Shown: positions 17,420 to 25,387 of the stretch, in pieces | Numbering within the stretch: position 1 is the first letter of the stretch | Layout of the letters: every line of letters starts with the position of its first letter | Position numbers and translations under genes: made by a program | The notes under the pieces: generated by a model | Database searches by the model: none | What the model saw: the letters and a program-made list of their open reading frames with translations, nothing else | What the model was told of the DNA's origin: nothing | Source: Cyclobacteriaceae bacterium | GTDB taxonomy: Bacteria > Bacteroidota > Bacteroidia > Cytophagales > Cyclobacteriaceae | Length of the DNA: 48,011 nucleotides | Direction of reading: 5' to 3' | Assembly (NCBI GenBank): GCA_020832305.1 | Contig: JAFIEV010000001.1 | Span: 1 to 48,011, forward strand

Positions 17420-18841
17420 ATGTCTGTAGATTTATATAAGTACGACGAAGAATACCGGGATACCATAGCCACGGTTGATGAAAAAGGCAATCGTATATGG
17501 GTTTATCCCAAAAAGCCAAAAGGCAACTTTCATAAGTGGAGGGTGGTTGTATCGGTAGTGTTGCTGACCATCTTTTTTGCCGGACCATTTATCAGGGTTG
17601 ACGGACATGAATTTATGCTGATCAATGTGTTTCAGCGGAAATTCATCATTTTCGGAATACCCATCTGGCCGCAGGATTTCCATATTCTCGCCCTGGCCAT
17701 GATAGCTTTTGTGGTGTTTATCGTATTGTTTACCACCGTCTTCGGAAGAATCTGGTGTGGCTGGGCCTGCCCTCAAACCGTATTTATGGAAATGGTATTT
17801 CGCAAAATTGAATACTGGATTGAGGGGGATGCCAATCAGCAGAGACGCCTGAATGCCGCACCATGGACAGGACAGAAAATATTCAAGAAAACATCAAAAC
17901 AGATCATATTTGTATTGATTTCACTTTTGATTTCTCATACTGTGATGGCCTATCTCATAGGTGTTGGTGGTGTGATTGACGTAGTGAGTCAGCCGCCCTC
18001 CGAACACCTGGCCGGATTTATTGGCCTTATGGTTTTTACCGGCATATTTTATTTTATCTTCAGTTGGTTCAGGGAACAGGCCTGTATTGCCGTTTGTCCC
18101 TATGGGCGCCTGCAAGGGGTCTTTCTGGGCAATCACAGCATTGCCGTAATATATGACTGGGTGCGCGGCGAACCCAGGGGGAGAGTCAGGAAAGCTACAG
18201 AAGAAAGGGAAGAGAAAGGAGATTGTATCGATTGCAAAATGTGTGTACACGTTTGTCCGACTGGTATAGACATCCGCAATGGTACCCAGTTGGAATGTGT
18301 TAACTGTACCGCCTGCATCGATGCCTGTGATGATATCATGGAAAGGGTCAACAAGCCCAAAGGCCTGATTAAATATGCATCACATATTGGCATTTCTGAG
18401 GGTGATCACAAAATCTGGACGCCCAGGGTAGCGGGTTACAGCGTGGTGCTCACCCTGCTGTTGTCTATTATTGTTTTTATGCTCGGTACCCGTACCGACA
18501 TCGAAGCTACGGTTTTAAGGGTTCCTGGTATGTTGTATCAGGAACAGGAAAACAACAGGGTAAGCAATTTGTATAATATTACTTTTATCAATAAAACCTT
18601 CAGGGATATTACCCTTGAGATGGAAGTAGATGGTATACCGGATGCCGATATCCGGATGGTGGGAGAGGGAGAAATATTTATCCCTTCCAATGCAAGTCTG
18701 AATGGGGTGTTTTTTATAGAAATACCAAAGGAATATATCAGTAAATCTAAAACGCAACTCAGGTTGCGCCTGATCAGTGACGGAGAACTGATGGATGTTG
18801 TAAAGACAAATTTTCTCGGTCCGGTAAGTGTTACTAAATAA
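17420..18841 (+). CDS. ccoG: CcoG/FixG/RdxA iron-sulfur protein
   Basis: A membrane protein with two [4Fe-4S] ferredoxin clusters; family members act in cbb3 oxidase assembly, with Cu(II) reduction shown for some CcoG proteins. The 473-residue product has membrane helices in its N-terminal half, a CGWACPQ motif near 114-120 and a CIAVCPYGR motif near 222-230. Two cluster motifs follow near 268-300 (CIDCKMCVHVCPTGID and CVNCTACIDAC). A C-terminal Ig-like domain (IG-like FixG_C) starts near 365. It fits within the operon, with ccoH beginning 10 nt after its stop codon. Confidence 0.95.
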   Translation: MSVDLYKYDEEYRDTIATVDEKGNRIWVYPKKPKGNFHKWRVVVSVVLLTIFFAGPFIRVDGHEFMLINVFQRKFIIFGIPIWPQDFHILALAMIAFVVFIVLFTTVFGRIWCGWACPQTVFMEMVFRKIEYWIEGDANQQRRLNAAPWTGQKIFKKTSKQIIFVLISLLISHTVMAYLIGVGGVIDVVSQPPSEHLAGFIGLMVFTGIFYFIFSWFREQACIAVCPYGRLQGVFLGNHSIAVIYDWVRGEPRGRVRKATEEREEKGDCIDCKMCVHVCPTGIDIRNGTQLECVNCTACIDACDDIMERVNKPKGLIKYASHIGISEGDHKIWTPRVAGYSVVLTLLLSIIVFMLGTRTDIEATVLRVPGMLYQEQENNRVSNLYNITFINKTFRDITLEMEVDGIPDADIRMVGEGEIFIPSNASLNGVFFIEIPKEYISKSKTQLRLRLISDGELMDVVKTNFLGPVSVTK

Positions 18842-18851
18842 AAACAGAATT

Positions 18852-19289
18852 ATGAATTGGGGATGGAAAATAGCTTTGGCTTATTCAGCCTTTGTGGCGC
18901 TGACACTGTTTATGGTAATCAATTCCATGAATCATGAAGTTAACCTTGTTGCCGACGATTATTATCGTCAGGATCTCGAGTATCAGCAGCAAATTGACCG
19001 GATTAAAAATACCCGGAGACTTAGCCAACCTTTACATATTGCATTAAAAGGAAAAGTGCTCAGCTTGCAAATGCCGGAGGACATTGATCCACGGCAGGTA
19101 GAAGGTGTGGTGCATATGTTCAGACCTTCTGATTTTAAAATGGACAGAACCATTCCGCTTCAGTTGAAGGAGGACAGAAGCCAGGTGATTGCCCTTGATG
19201 ATTATGCGGGTGGATTGTGGAAGGTAAAGGTGACCTGGAAGTCAAACGGTATGGAATATTTTAAGGAAGACAATATCGTGTTGCGATAA
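18852..19289 (+). CDS. ccoH: FixH/CcoH family protein
   Basis: A 145-residue protein with one N-terminal membrane helix (about 5-25, WKIALAYSAFVALTLFMVI) and a periplasmic beta domain, needed for cbb3 maturation or stability in known systems. Typical features are NLVADDYYRQDLEYQQQIDR (about 36-55) and the C-terminal GLWKVKVTW motif. The open frame begins with a GTG inside ccoG at 18828; the ATG at 18852 gives MNWGWKIA, the family-like start, and is preferred. Confidence 0.9.
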   Translation: MNWGWKIALAYSAFVALTLFMVINSMNHEVNLVADDYYRQDLEYQQQIDRIKNTRRLSQPLHIALKGKVLSLQMPEDIDPRQVEGVVHMFRPSDFKMDRTIPLQLKEDRSQVIALDDYAGGLWKVKVTWKSNGMEYFKEDNIVLR

Positions 19290-19302
19290 ATAAGCCTCAA
19301 TT

Positions 19303-20007
19303 ATGCTTTGGACGGCCTTTGTGATTGGGATAATGGGCAGTTTCCACTGTGTGGGTATGTGTGGCCCTCTTGTGCTGGCGCTGCCCGGGCAATCGCGGAT
19401 TATTCCGATGCGTTTTTTATATACCCGCCTGCTGTATAATGCCGGTCGTATTATTACCTACAGTTTGATGGGGCTGTTTATAGGCCTGATAGGTCAGACC
19501 TTTTCCATCGCCGGTTATCAGCAGTTTTTATCTATACTGGCTGGCATCACCCTGTTAGTGCTGGTTTTTGTGCCTTTGGCCGATGGCCGGCAAATGGGAA
19601 GTACGGGCAAGTTTGGCCGCTTAAGCGCTAAGATTAGAAGCACTTTGTCATCCTTGTTTAAAAAAACCGGCGCAAATACCCATTTATTTATTGGCTTGCT
19701 CAATGGCTTGCTGCCCTGTGGCCTGGTGTATCTGGCATTAGCAGGTTCTATCGCTATGGGAAGTGTTAGCGGAAGTATGACTTATATGGCCCTGTTTGGT
19801 TTAGGGACGGTGCCCATGCTGCTTGCCGTAGCTTTTGCGGGAAATATGATCAGCCTGCAATGGAGAAGCCGGCTTTATAAGCTTATTCCTGCCTTTATGT
19901 TTATTTTGGCCGTATTGTTTATTCTGAGGGGATTAAACCTGGGCATTCCATATATAAGTCCTGAACTGCAGGGCAAAAGCGTGGTGGATCCGGTAATATG
20001 TCATTAA
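19303..20007 (+). CDS. SafE/DsbD_2-like membrane protein of the cco locus
   Basis: A 234-residue integral membrane protein with about six helices. It carries the family signature GSFHCVGMCGPLVLALP (about 12-28), in which the Cys pair CxxxC lies in the first helix, and GLLNGLLPCGLVYLALAGS near 130-148 with a second Cys. This is the sulfite exporter TauE/SafE or DsbD_2 (PF13386) group, which is regularly the last gene of cco operons and is thought to help in copper or thiol handling for the oxidase; its substrate is not known. It lies 13 nt after ccoH. The downstream gap is full of repeats. Confidence 0.88.
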   Translation: MLWTAFVIGIMGSFHCVGMCGPLVLALPGQSRIIPMRFLYTRLLYNAGRIITYSLMGLFIGLIGQTFSIAGYQQFLSILAGITLLVLVFVPLADGRQMGSTGKFGRLSAKIRSTLSSLFKKTGANTHLFIGLLNGLLPCGLVYLALAGSIAMGSVSGSMTYMALFGLGTVPMLLAVAFAGNMISLQWRSRLYKLIPAFMFILAVLFILRGLNLGIPYISPELQGKSVVDPVICH

Positions 20008-20850
20008 ACCACCTGCTGGTAATGCGGGATGCGAATACGTGATGCGAAATGCGTGTTGGGAGGGGTGTTGAGTTGTTGAGTTGTTAAGCCCGTAGGGAAT
20101 AAAAAGGAAATTATTTACCCTCCCTGTTGTTGGAGTTTTCTCCAACGACCACCCCCATCCATGAACGTGATGTGAATGTATGAGAGTGTTAAATGTTAAA
20201 TTTTCGGAGCTGGTGGTTGGATGCAAACAACATCTTTTAAATTTCCCACAAATTCAAAGGTTTTTAGTACAAAAGCCCATTAAAAAGCTCCCGCTGTGGT
20301 TCGTGTCCCCACGAAACACATTCAAATACCTGTATATCAATTATTTATAATCAAAAAACCTATAAGTTTCGCACCTACGGCGCTCATTGCTATAAATGGC
20401 TTTTTTCTACAAAGATGCCGCGCCTACAGCGCTTAGATGCCAGATGTTACCAGAAATAGAGGTATAAATTCATCTGCTCAGGGACAGGCATTTATACCAA
20501 ATGCTATAAGCTGCAAGCTACCTGACGCCATGTCCCCACGTGACACTGTACACATTATCGTGTAAACATTTGATATTCAATGTATTCATATGAATAAGCT
20601 AGGAGGTAGCTTGTTTATTGAAATTGCCATGCGTTTAACATCGGTATGACTTTTTGCAAAATAATGAAAGAAAGCACAGGTGGCACACGTGCGCTAGCCC
20701 AGGATTTCACACTTCAACCCATTACCCATCACGTTTACGCATCACGGCATCACGTATCTCCCTCCCGCCGTGGTTCGTGTCCCCACGAAACACATTCAAA
20801 TACCTGTATATCAATTATTTATAATCAAAAAACCAACAGCCCGGGCGATA
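20008..20850. repeat. intergenic gap filled with dispersed repeats
   Basis: No gene is seen. The gap holds ATGCGxGATGCG-type octamers (20024-20056), TTGAGTTGTTGAG microrepeats, and a GTTGGAG/CTCCAAC hairpin unit (20089-20157). Two copies of a TTCGTG-TCCC-CACGAA hairpin with its TTCAAATAC tail are at 20284-20345 and 20765-20828. There is one CACGTG-type half element near 20528-20550 and one divergent CACGCG-type hairpin at 20670-20698. These belong to the families found at 27-28 kb and 41-47 kb. Confidence 0.75.
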
Positions 20851-20889
20851 AAAAAAACCGGACGGAATTTAAGACCCGACCGGTTTTTA
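20851..20889 (-). terminator. intrinsic terminator of the thioredoxin gene
   Basis: Read on the minus strand, AAAAACCGG pairs with CCGGTTTTTTT around a loop of about 20 nt, with extra GG/CC pairs inside. The T run is at the 3' side, 22 nt downstream of the thioredoxin stop. Confidence 0.75.
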
Positions 20890-20910
20890 CAGATTTGATT
20901 AAACATAAAA

Positions 20911-21426
20911 CTATTTAGTATTTGCTTCCTGATTAGCCAATAAAACTTCATCAATAGCTTTTTTAAAGGTATTTTTGGGTAGCGCCCCCTGAGCCATTTG
21001 TGGTTGGCCTTCCATAGGTACAAACAATATGGAGGGAATGCTTCTGATGCCAAAAGCACCCGCCAATTCCTGCTCAGCTTCTGTATCTACTTTGTAGATT
21101 TTGATTTTGCCTTCGTACTCTGCCGCCAGTTCCTCCAAAATCGGCGCAATCATTTTACAAGGCCCACACCAGTCGGCATAGAAATCTATAATACAAGGGA
21201 TATCACCTTCATATTTCCAGTCTTGATTTTTTTCGTAGTTAAATACCTTTTCAAGGAACATTTCCTTAGTCAGATTTTCAGTTTTCATAATTGATGTATT
21301 TTTGTTTGTATTCGCAATAATTTCTTCTTTTTCGTTTTTATTACCCTTCTTTTCATTAAAAAAAGTCCATCCTGCAATAATCAGGGTGATCAGGGCTATG
21401 CCCAGTGCAATACCTTTTCTGTTCAT
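20911..21426 (-). CDS. thioredoxin with N-terminal membrane anchor
   Basis: A thiol-disulfide oxidoreductase. The thioredoxin domain (about 50-165) has the active site DFYADWCGPCKM (WCGPC near 89-93) and the cis-Pro segment IRSIPSILFV. The long form (171 residues) starts with a membrane helix at about 6-21 (ALGIALITLIIAGWTFF) and a charged linker, which would place the domain in the periplasm. A second ATG complementary to 21286-21288 gives MKTENLTKEMF, a normal cytoplasmic thioredoxin start that I recall from Bacteroidota relatives. Both forms are possible. A single gene with its own terminator. Confidence 0.9.
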   Translation of the reverse strand: MNRKGIALGIALITLIIAGWTFFNEKKGNKNEKEEIIANTNKNTSIMKTENLTKEMFLEKVFNYEKNQDWKYEGDIPCIIDFYADWCGPCKMIAPILEELAAEYEGKIKIYKVDTEAEQELAGAFGIRSIPSILFVPMEGQPQMAQGALPKNTFKKAIDEVLLANQEANTK

Positions 21427-21809
21427 TTACTTTGCTGTTTTATTGTCACTGCAAATATATGAAAATTATTTCATATAAAAGTTTGTTCATGTGTTATTAA
21501 CGCCGCTGCGCTTTCGTGGTTCAATTTTTATTCATTTGTGTCGCAATTCCGACTTTTTCAGGTCATTTAATAAAGCAAATGCTGTAATTGAAGTCGCCGT
21601 CTTTTGGTAATTGAATTTGATCTTTGCCTAAATATAATTGAATTTTTCAAAAGATAAAGCACGTTCCGGTGTAGGGGTTGATTTATCCGGATAAACATCC
21701 ATTTATAGCATATTTTTTTCTTAAACCCAACAAAAAAGCTTAGAAAGCAATGTTGTATAATCTTTGTAAAATATTGATATATTTGAACTTATGATCAAAT
21801 GAATATGTT
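21427..21809. other. intergenic region between divergent thioredoxin and kinase genes
   Basis: AT-rich and without a gene. A -7-like AATCTTTG lies at 21761-21768 before the kinase, with one mismatch to TAnnTTTG. No repeat family of this window was recognised here. Confidence 0.4.
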
Positions 21810-23288
21810 TTGAAACTTGTAGATTTTGTCATACTATTCCGGCAGAGGGAACTCAACGAGCGGGTTTTTTCATGGTCAATGCTTATAGGGACATTTTTTG
21901 CCCTTGGGATCACCCTCAATGGTATGGTGTATTCGCTTCCTCCCTTTATTTTCATCATTAATTTTATCATGACGCTGGTTGCGGCGATATTGTTCATTTT
22001 ATCACTTTACAAGCGTTGGCAGCTACTCGCAAAATGGATATTCTTTCCCATGGCGGTGGTGGCCATAGCATTGGCTTGGATGGGCAATACCGGATATTTG
22101 AGTTCCAATAGTCTGGTGTTTCTTCTCGCATACACTTTGTTTCTGGTGGTGGTAAATCATAGAATATATATTTATTTTATTGGCTATCTGGGCTATTTTA
22201 TAATTTTTACCTTTCTCAACTACTACGATTTTTACCATATGTCGCACCCGGAGATTGACCCGGAGTTTTACAAAACAGACATTAAAATCAAGTTTGTCGT
22301 TTGGGTGTTAGGGGCCTTGGGTGTGACTTTTTTGATTTTTATGGTAAAAGATGCATTTTACCGGGAGCAACAAAAACTCAGTATAAGCAATCTTAAATTA
22401 CACAAAGCAAGCAATGAACTGATCCAAATCAATAGAGAGCTTCAAACCCAAAGTGAGGAATTGACGGCCCAGCGCGACCAGTTATTTGAAAAAAACCAGA
22501 TCATAGAGCGACAACGGCAAATGCTGGAATTTCACAACATCGACCTGACCGAAGTTGTGGAAGCCCGTACGCGCGATTTGCAACTCATCAATCTTGAACT
22601 TTTGCAGCAAAACAGAAGGCTGGAGGAGTTTAATTATGTATTGGCGCATAAATTACGTGGCCCGCTTGCCAGCATAAAGGGGCTGAGGAATCTGGAAAAT
22701 ATAAAAGCAATAAGCCAGGAGCAATATTCACGTTTGCTTGACAAAGAGACCTATGAGCTGGAAAAAATAACCAATGATCTGCAACAAATTCTCGAAATGC
22801 GCAATGCAGATTTTGCAATTACACCCTGCAATCTCAATGAACTTTTTCAGGATGCACTGCAGCGCGTTGATCCTTTTTTCAAAAGGGAAGAAATAGATTT
22901 GATCATAGATACCAGTCATAGTGTGCTGCCTCTTTTTAGAAACAGACTGATCAATATACTTGTGGAATTGCTAAAGAATGCGCATCAGTTTAAAAGCCAG
23001 TTACGGCCTTTGCACATTCAAATCAGAATGTTTGTGAATACAGCTGGTCTTAATATTGTTATCTCCGACAATGGCAGCGGCTTCGATGCCGTCCATTACG
23101 ATGAAAAGTTGTTTAAGATGTATCAGGTTTTCCATAGAAACTACAGCGGCAGGGGTTTGGGTTTGTATCTGGCCCATATGGAAGTCGCTTTTTTAGGCGG
23201 CACGATTGTACTCTGGTCAGAACCAGAAAGAGGCACGGTAGTTAGGGTTCAGTGCCCGGTTAAGCAATATGCCGGACCGGCCTTGTAA
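21810..23288 (+). CDS. membrane sensor histidine kinase, orphan
   Basis: A 492-residue sensor kinase. Residues 1-185 carry about six membrane helices with short loops, with no known sensor domain recognised. A coiled coil follows at about 195-265 (rich in Gln, Glu and Leu). The H-box reads AHKLRGPLASIKGL with His280, a Bacteroidota-like HxLRxP variant. The ATPase domain has its N-box at Asn390 (ELLKNAHQF), G1 DNGSGF near 413 and G2 GRGLGLYLA near 441. The frame has no upstream ATG before a stop at 21792, so the TTG at 21810 (MKLVDFVILF) is proposed; the first internal ATG would cut the first helix. No response regulator is adjacent. The nearest one, at 723, is 20 kb away. Confidence 0.87.
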   Translation: MKLVDFVILFRQRELNERVFSWSMLIGTFFALGITLNGMVYSLPPFIFIINFIMTLVAAILFILSLYKRWQLLAKWIFFPMAVVAIALAWMGNTGYLSSNSLVFLLAYTLFLVVVNHRIYIYFIGYLGYFIIFTFLNYYDFYHMSHPEIDPEFYKTDIKIKFVVWVLGALGVTFLIFMVKDAFYREQQKLSISNLKLHKASNELIQINRELQTQSEELTAQRDQLFEKNQIIERQRQMLEFHNIDLTEVVEARTRDLQLINLELLQQNRRLEEFNYVLAHKLRGPLASIKGLRNLENIKAISQEQYSRLLDKETYELEKITNDLQQILEMRNADFAITPCNLNELFQDALQRVDPFFKREEIDLIIDTSHSVLPLFRNRLINILVELLKNAHQFKSQLRPLHIQIRMFVNTAGLNIVISDNGSGFDAVHYDEKLFKMYQVFHRNYSGRGLGLYLAHMEVAFLGGTIVLWSEPERGTVVRVQCPVKQYAGPAL

Positions 23289-23393
23289 AAAAAATTTCAG
23301 GCTCAATATTTTTTACGGGCTCTCATTTTGAGGCCGTTATCTGATAAAAAACATTAAATCGATTTTTTTAGGGTATTAAAAAAGCCAAAACGC

Positions 23394-23422
23394 TTGTGAA
23401 ATGCAAAAAAATTATAAATTTG
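23394..23422 (+). promoter_or_regulatory. Bacteroidota promoter of amtB-PII
   Basis: A -33-like TTG (23394-23396, in CTTG) and a perfect -7 box TAAATTTG (23415-23422) are spaced 18 nt apart, close to the TTTG-N19-TAnnTTTG consensus. The start codon lies about 76 nt downstream. Confidence 0.6.
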
Positions 23423-23498
23423 CGATCATATTGAAGCCATTATTGAATTTATTTGCATAAAGTATTGTTTTTTTTGGATTAATTTTAACCCTAATCAT

Positions 23499-24833
23499 AT
23501 GACTAAATTACAACGAAGAATGTTGCTTGTGGGCAGCTTCCTGTGCATTATGCCGGGGACTGCCGTATTTGCCCAGGATGGGGCGGGTATCGATACCGGT
23601 ATCACCGCCTGGATGTTGACCTCTACAGCCCTGGTTTTACTGATGATACCGGGTCTGGCTATGTTTTATGGCGGATTGGTACGCTCCAAAAACGTTTTGG
23701 GAACCATGATGCATTCCTTTACGGCCATGGGTATTATGACGGTGCTTTGGGTAATATGCGGTTATGCCATGTGCTTTGGCCCCAATGTATTGTGGGGTTG
23801 GTTTGGCTGGAATTCTGAATATCTCTTACTAAGAGGTCTGGATGAAGCGATTATGGAGGAAGGCATTCCCGAATATGTTTTCAGCATGTTTCAGGGTAAG
23901 TTTGCCATTATTACCCCTGCCATTATAGCCGGCGCTTTTGCCGAGCGGGTAAGGTTTAAATCGTATTGTGTTTTTATTGCGGCCTGGGGCCTTTTGGTTT
24001 ACAATCCTTTGTGCCACTGGGTTTGGGCTGAAGACGGATATCTCTTCAACATGGGCGCTGATGGTGCCATCGACTTTGCAGGTGGCACAGTAGTTCATAT
24101 TTCTGCCGGTGTTAGTGGTCTTGTAGCGGTATTATACCTCGGCGCCAGGAGGGGTTTTCCCAAATCGAATATGCCCCCGAGTAATTTAACCATGACTATG
24201 ATTGGTGGAGGCTTGCTTTGGGTAGGCTGGTTTGGATTTAACGCCGGTAGTTCTGTTTCATCGGGATTGAGTACCGCGCAGGCTTTGGCGGCTACCCAGG
24301 TGGCTGCAGCTGCCGGAGGACTGGCCTGGATGATCATTGAAGGCTGGCATCAGGGTAAGGCAACGGCCCTTGGTTTTGTGTCTGGTATCCTTGCCGGCCT
24401 GGTGGCCATAACACCCGCTGCTGGTGTGGTTACTCCTGCCGGAGCATTGGTATTGGGCGTAGCGGCAACGGCTCTGTGTTACCTGGCCATTCTGCTCAAA
24501 AACAAACTGGGATACGACGATAGCCTCGATGCTTTTGGCATACATGGCGTTGGTGGTATCGTGGGCGCTGTTTTGCTTACCTTTTTCATCAGGGATTCGT
24601 GGATGGCCGATGCAGCTGAAGCGGCAGGCGGCAGCTGGACGATCTGGCAACAGTTTGGCGTGCAGGTAGCTGCTGTGCTCATCGCCATTGTTTACGCAGG
24701 CGTACTCACTTACATCCTGGTAGTAATCATTGAAAAAACCATGGGCTTCCGCTCTACGCCTGAAAAAGAGATGCAAGGTCTCGACATTGCCTACCACGGC
24801 GAACATGGCTATGGCATGCTCAATCCCAACTAA
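23499..24833 (+). CDS. amtB: ammonium transporter AmtB
   Basis: An inner-membrane channel for ammonium/ammonia uptake. The 444-residue protein has a signal-like N-terminus ending in VFAQDG (about 1-28) and eleven membrane helices. The conserved twin histidines of the pore are His200 (VVHISAG) and His349 (FGIHGVGG), and the external binding region shows MFYGGLVRSKN near 53-63. The C-terminal tail ends in HGEHGYGMLNPN and contains the region that contacts PII in known complexes. A PII gene follows after 17 nt, the classic amtB-glnK pairing. Confidence 0.96.
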   Translation: MTKLQRRMLLVGSFLCIMPGTAVFAQDGAGIDTGITAWMLTSTALVLLMIPGLAMFYGGLVRSKNVLGTMMHSFTAMGIMTVLWVICGYAMCFGPNVLWGWFGWNSEYLLLRGLDEAIMEEGIPEYVFSMFQGKFAIITPAIIAGAFAERVRFKSYCVFIAAWGLLVYNPLCHWVWAEDGYLFNMGADGAIDFAGGTVVHISAGVSGLVAVLYLGARRGFPKSNMPPSNLTMTMIGGGLLWVGWFGFNAGSSVSSGLSTAQALAATQVAAAAGGLAWMIIEGWHQGKATALGFVSGILAGLVAITPAAGVVTPAGALVLGVAATALCYLAILLKNKLGYDDSLDAFGIHGVGGIVGAVLLTFFIRDSWMADAAEAAGGSWTIWQQFGVQVAAVLIAIVYAGVLTYILVVIIEKTMGFRSTPEKEMQGLDIAYHGEHGYGMLNPN

Positions 24834-24850
24834 TTTAAATTGATATTTTT

Positions 24851-25207
24851 ATGAAACTGATAACTGCAATAATTAGAGAAACACAGCTCGATATGGTGCA
24901 TGAACGCCTGATAGAAAATGAAATCACCCGCATTACAGTATCGAGGGTGTCGGGTCATGGCCAGCAAAGGACAGAGGAAGTGTATCGCGGTAAAAAGGTG
25001 GTACCCAGCCTTATTCCTAAGGTTAAACTGGAAATTGCCGTAAATGATGATTTTGTCGACCTGACGGTGAATACCATCATCAAAGCGGCAAAATCAGGAG
25101 AAAATCGCAGTACCGACGGATTGATCGGCGATGGGAAAATATTTATAACCCAATTGGAAGAGTGTATCAGAATCCGTACAGAAGAAAGAGGACCTTCTGC
25201 CATCTGA
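24851..25207 (+). CDS. glnK: PII nitrogen regulatory protein, T-loop Tyr replaced
   Basis: A trimeric signal protein that binds ATP/ADP and 2-oxoglutarate and blocks AmtB. The 118-residue product shows the PII core: RVSGHGQQ near 32-39, T-loop EVYRGKKVV (43-51), IPKVKLEIAV (55-64) and the B-loop GDGKIF. In E. coli GlnB the uridylylated Tyr51 follows YRGAE; here the matching residue is Val50, so uridylylation there cannot occur. The stretch before GDGKIF is longer than in E. coli (about SGENRSTDGL). It is cotranscribed with amtB. The split between glnB and glnK names is made by context only. Confidence 0.94.
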   Translation: MKLITAIIRETQLDMVHERLIENEITRITVSRVSGHGQQRTEEVYRGKKVVPSLIPKVKLEIAVNDDFVDLTVNTIIKAAKSGENRSTDGLIGDGKIFITQLEECIRIRTEERGPSAI

Positions 25208-25218
25208 TGATGCCATGC

Positions 25219-25379
25219 TAAAGGGGCTGTCTCTGAAAGGTTCAGGTAACGCTTGTAAATGTATTTAAATGTTTTTTTAGGTGAATGGCGCTTAAAGGCC
25301 CTTCAGCCGGAGCATTAAAAAATCATTTATAACCTGCTTTTACCAATTATTATGAATCTTCAGGAGACAGCCTCTCTTA
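25219..25379. mobile_element. 161-bp MITE-like element with ~25-bp inverted ends
   Basis: The left end (from 25219) and the reverse complement of the right end (to 25379) match over about 25 positions with a few mismatches and gaps, sharing GGCTGTCTC then TGAA and TTCA. Ends with GAGGCTGTCTC-like sequence are typical of several IS families in Bacteroidota (recalled). The inside is AT-rich and has no gene. It lies between the convergent PII and deiminase genes; the about 110-nt loop makes a plain terminator unlikely. Confidence 0.55.
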
Positions 25380-25387
25380 ATTTTTTA

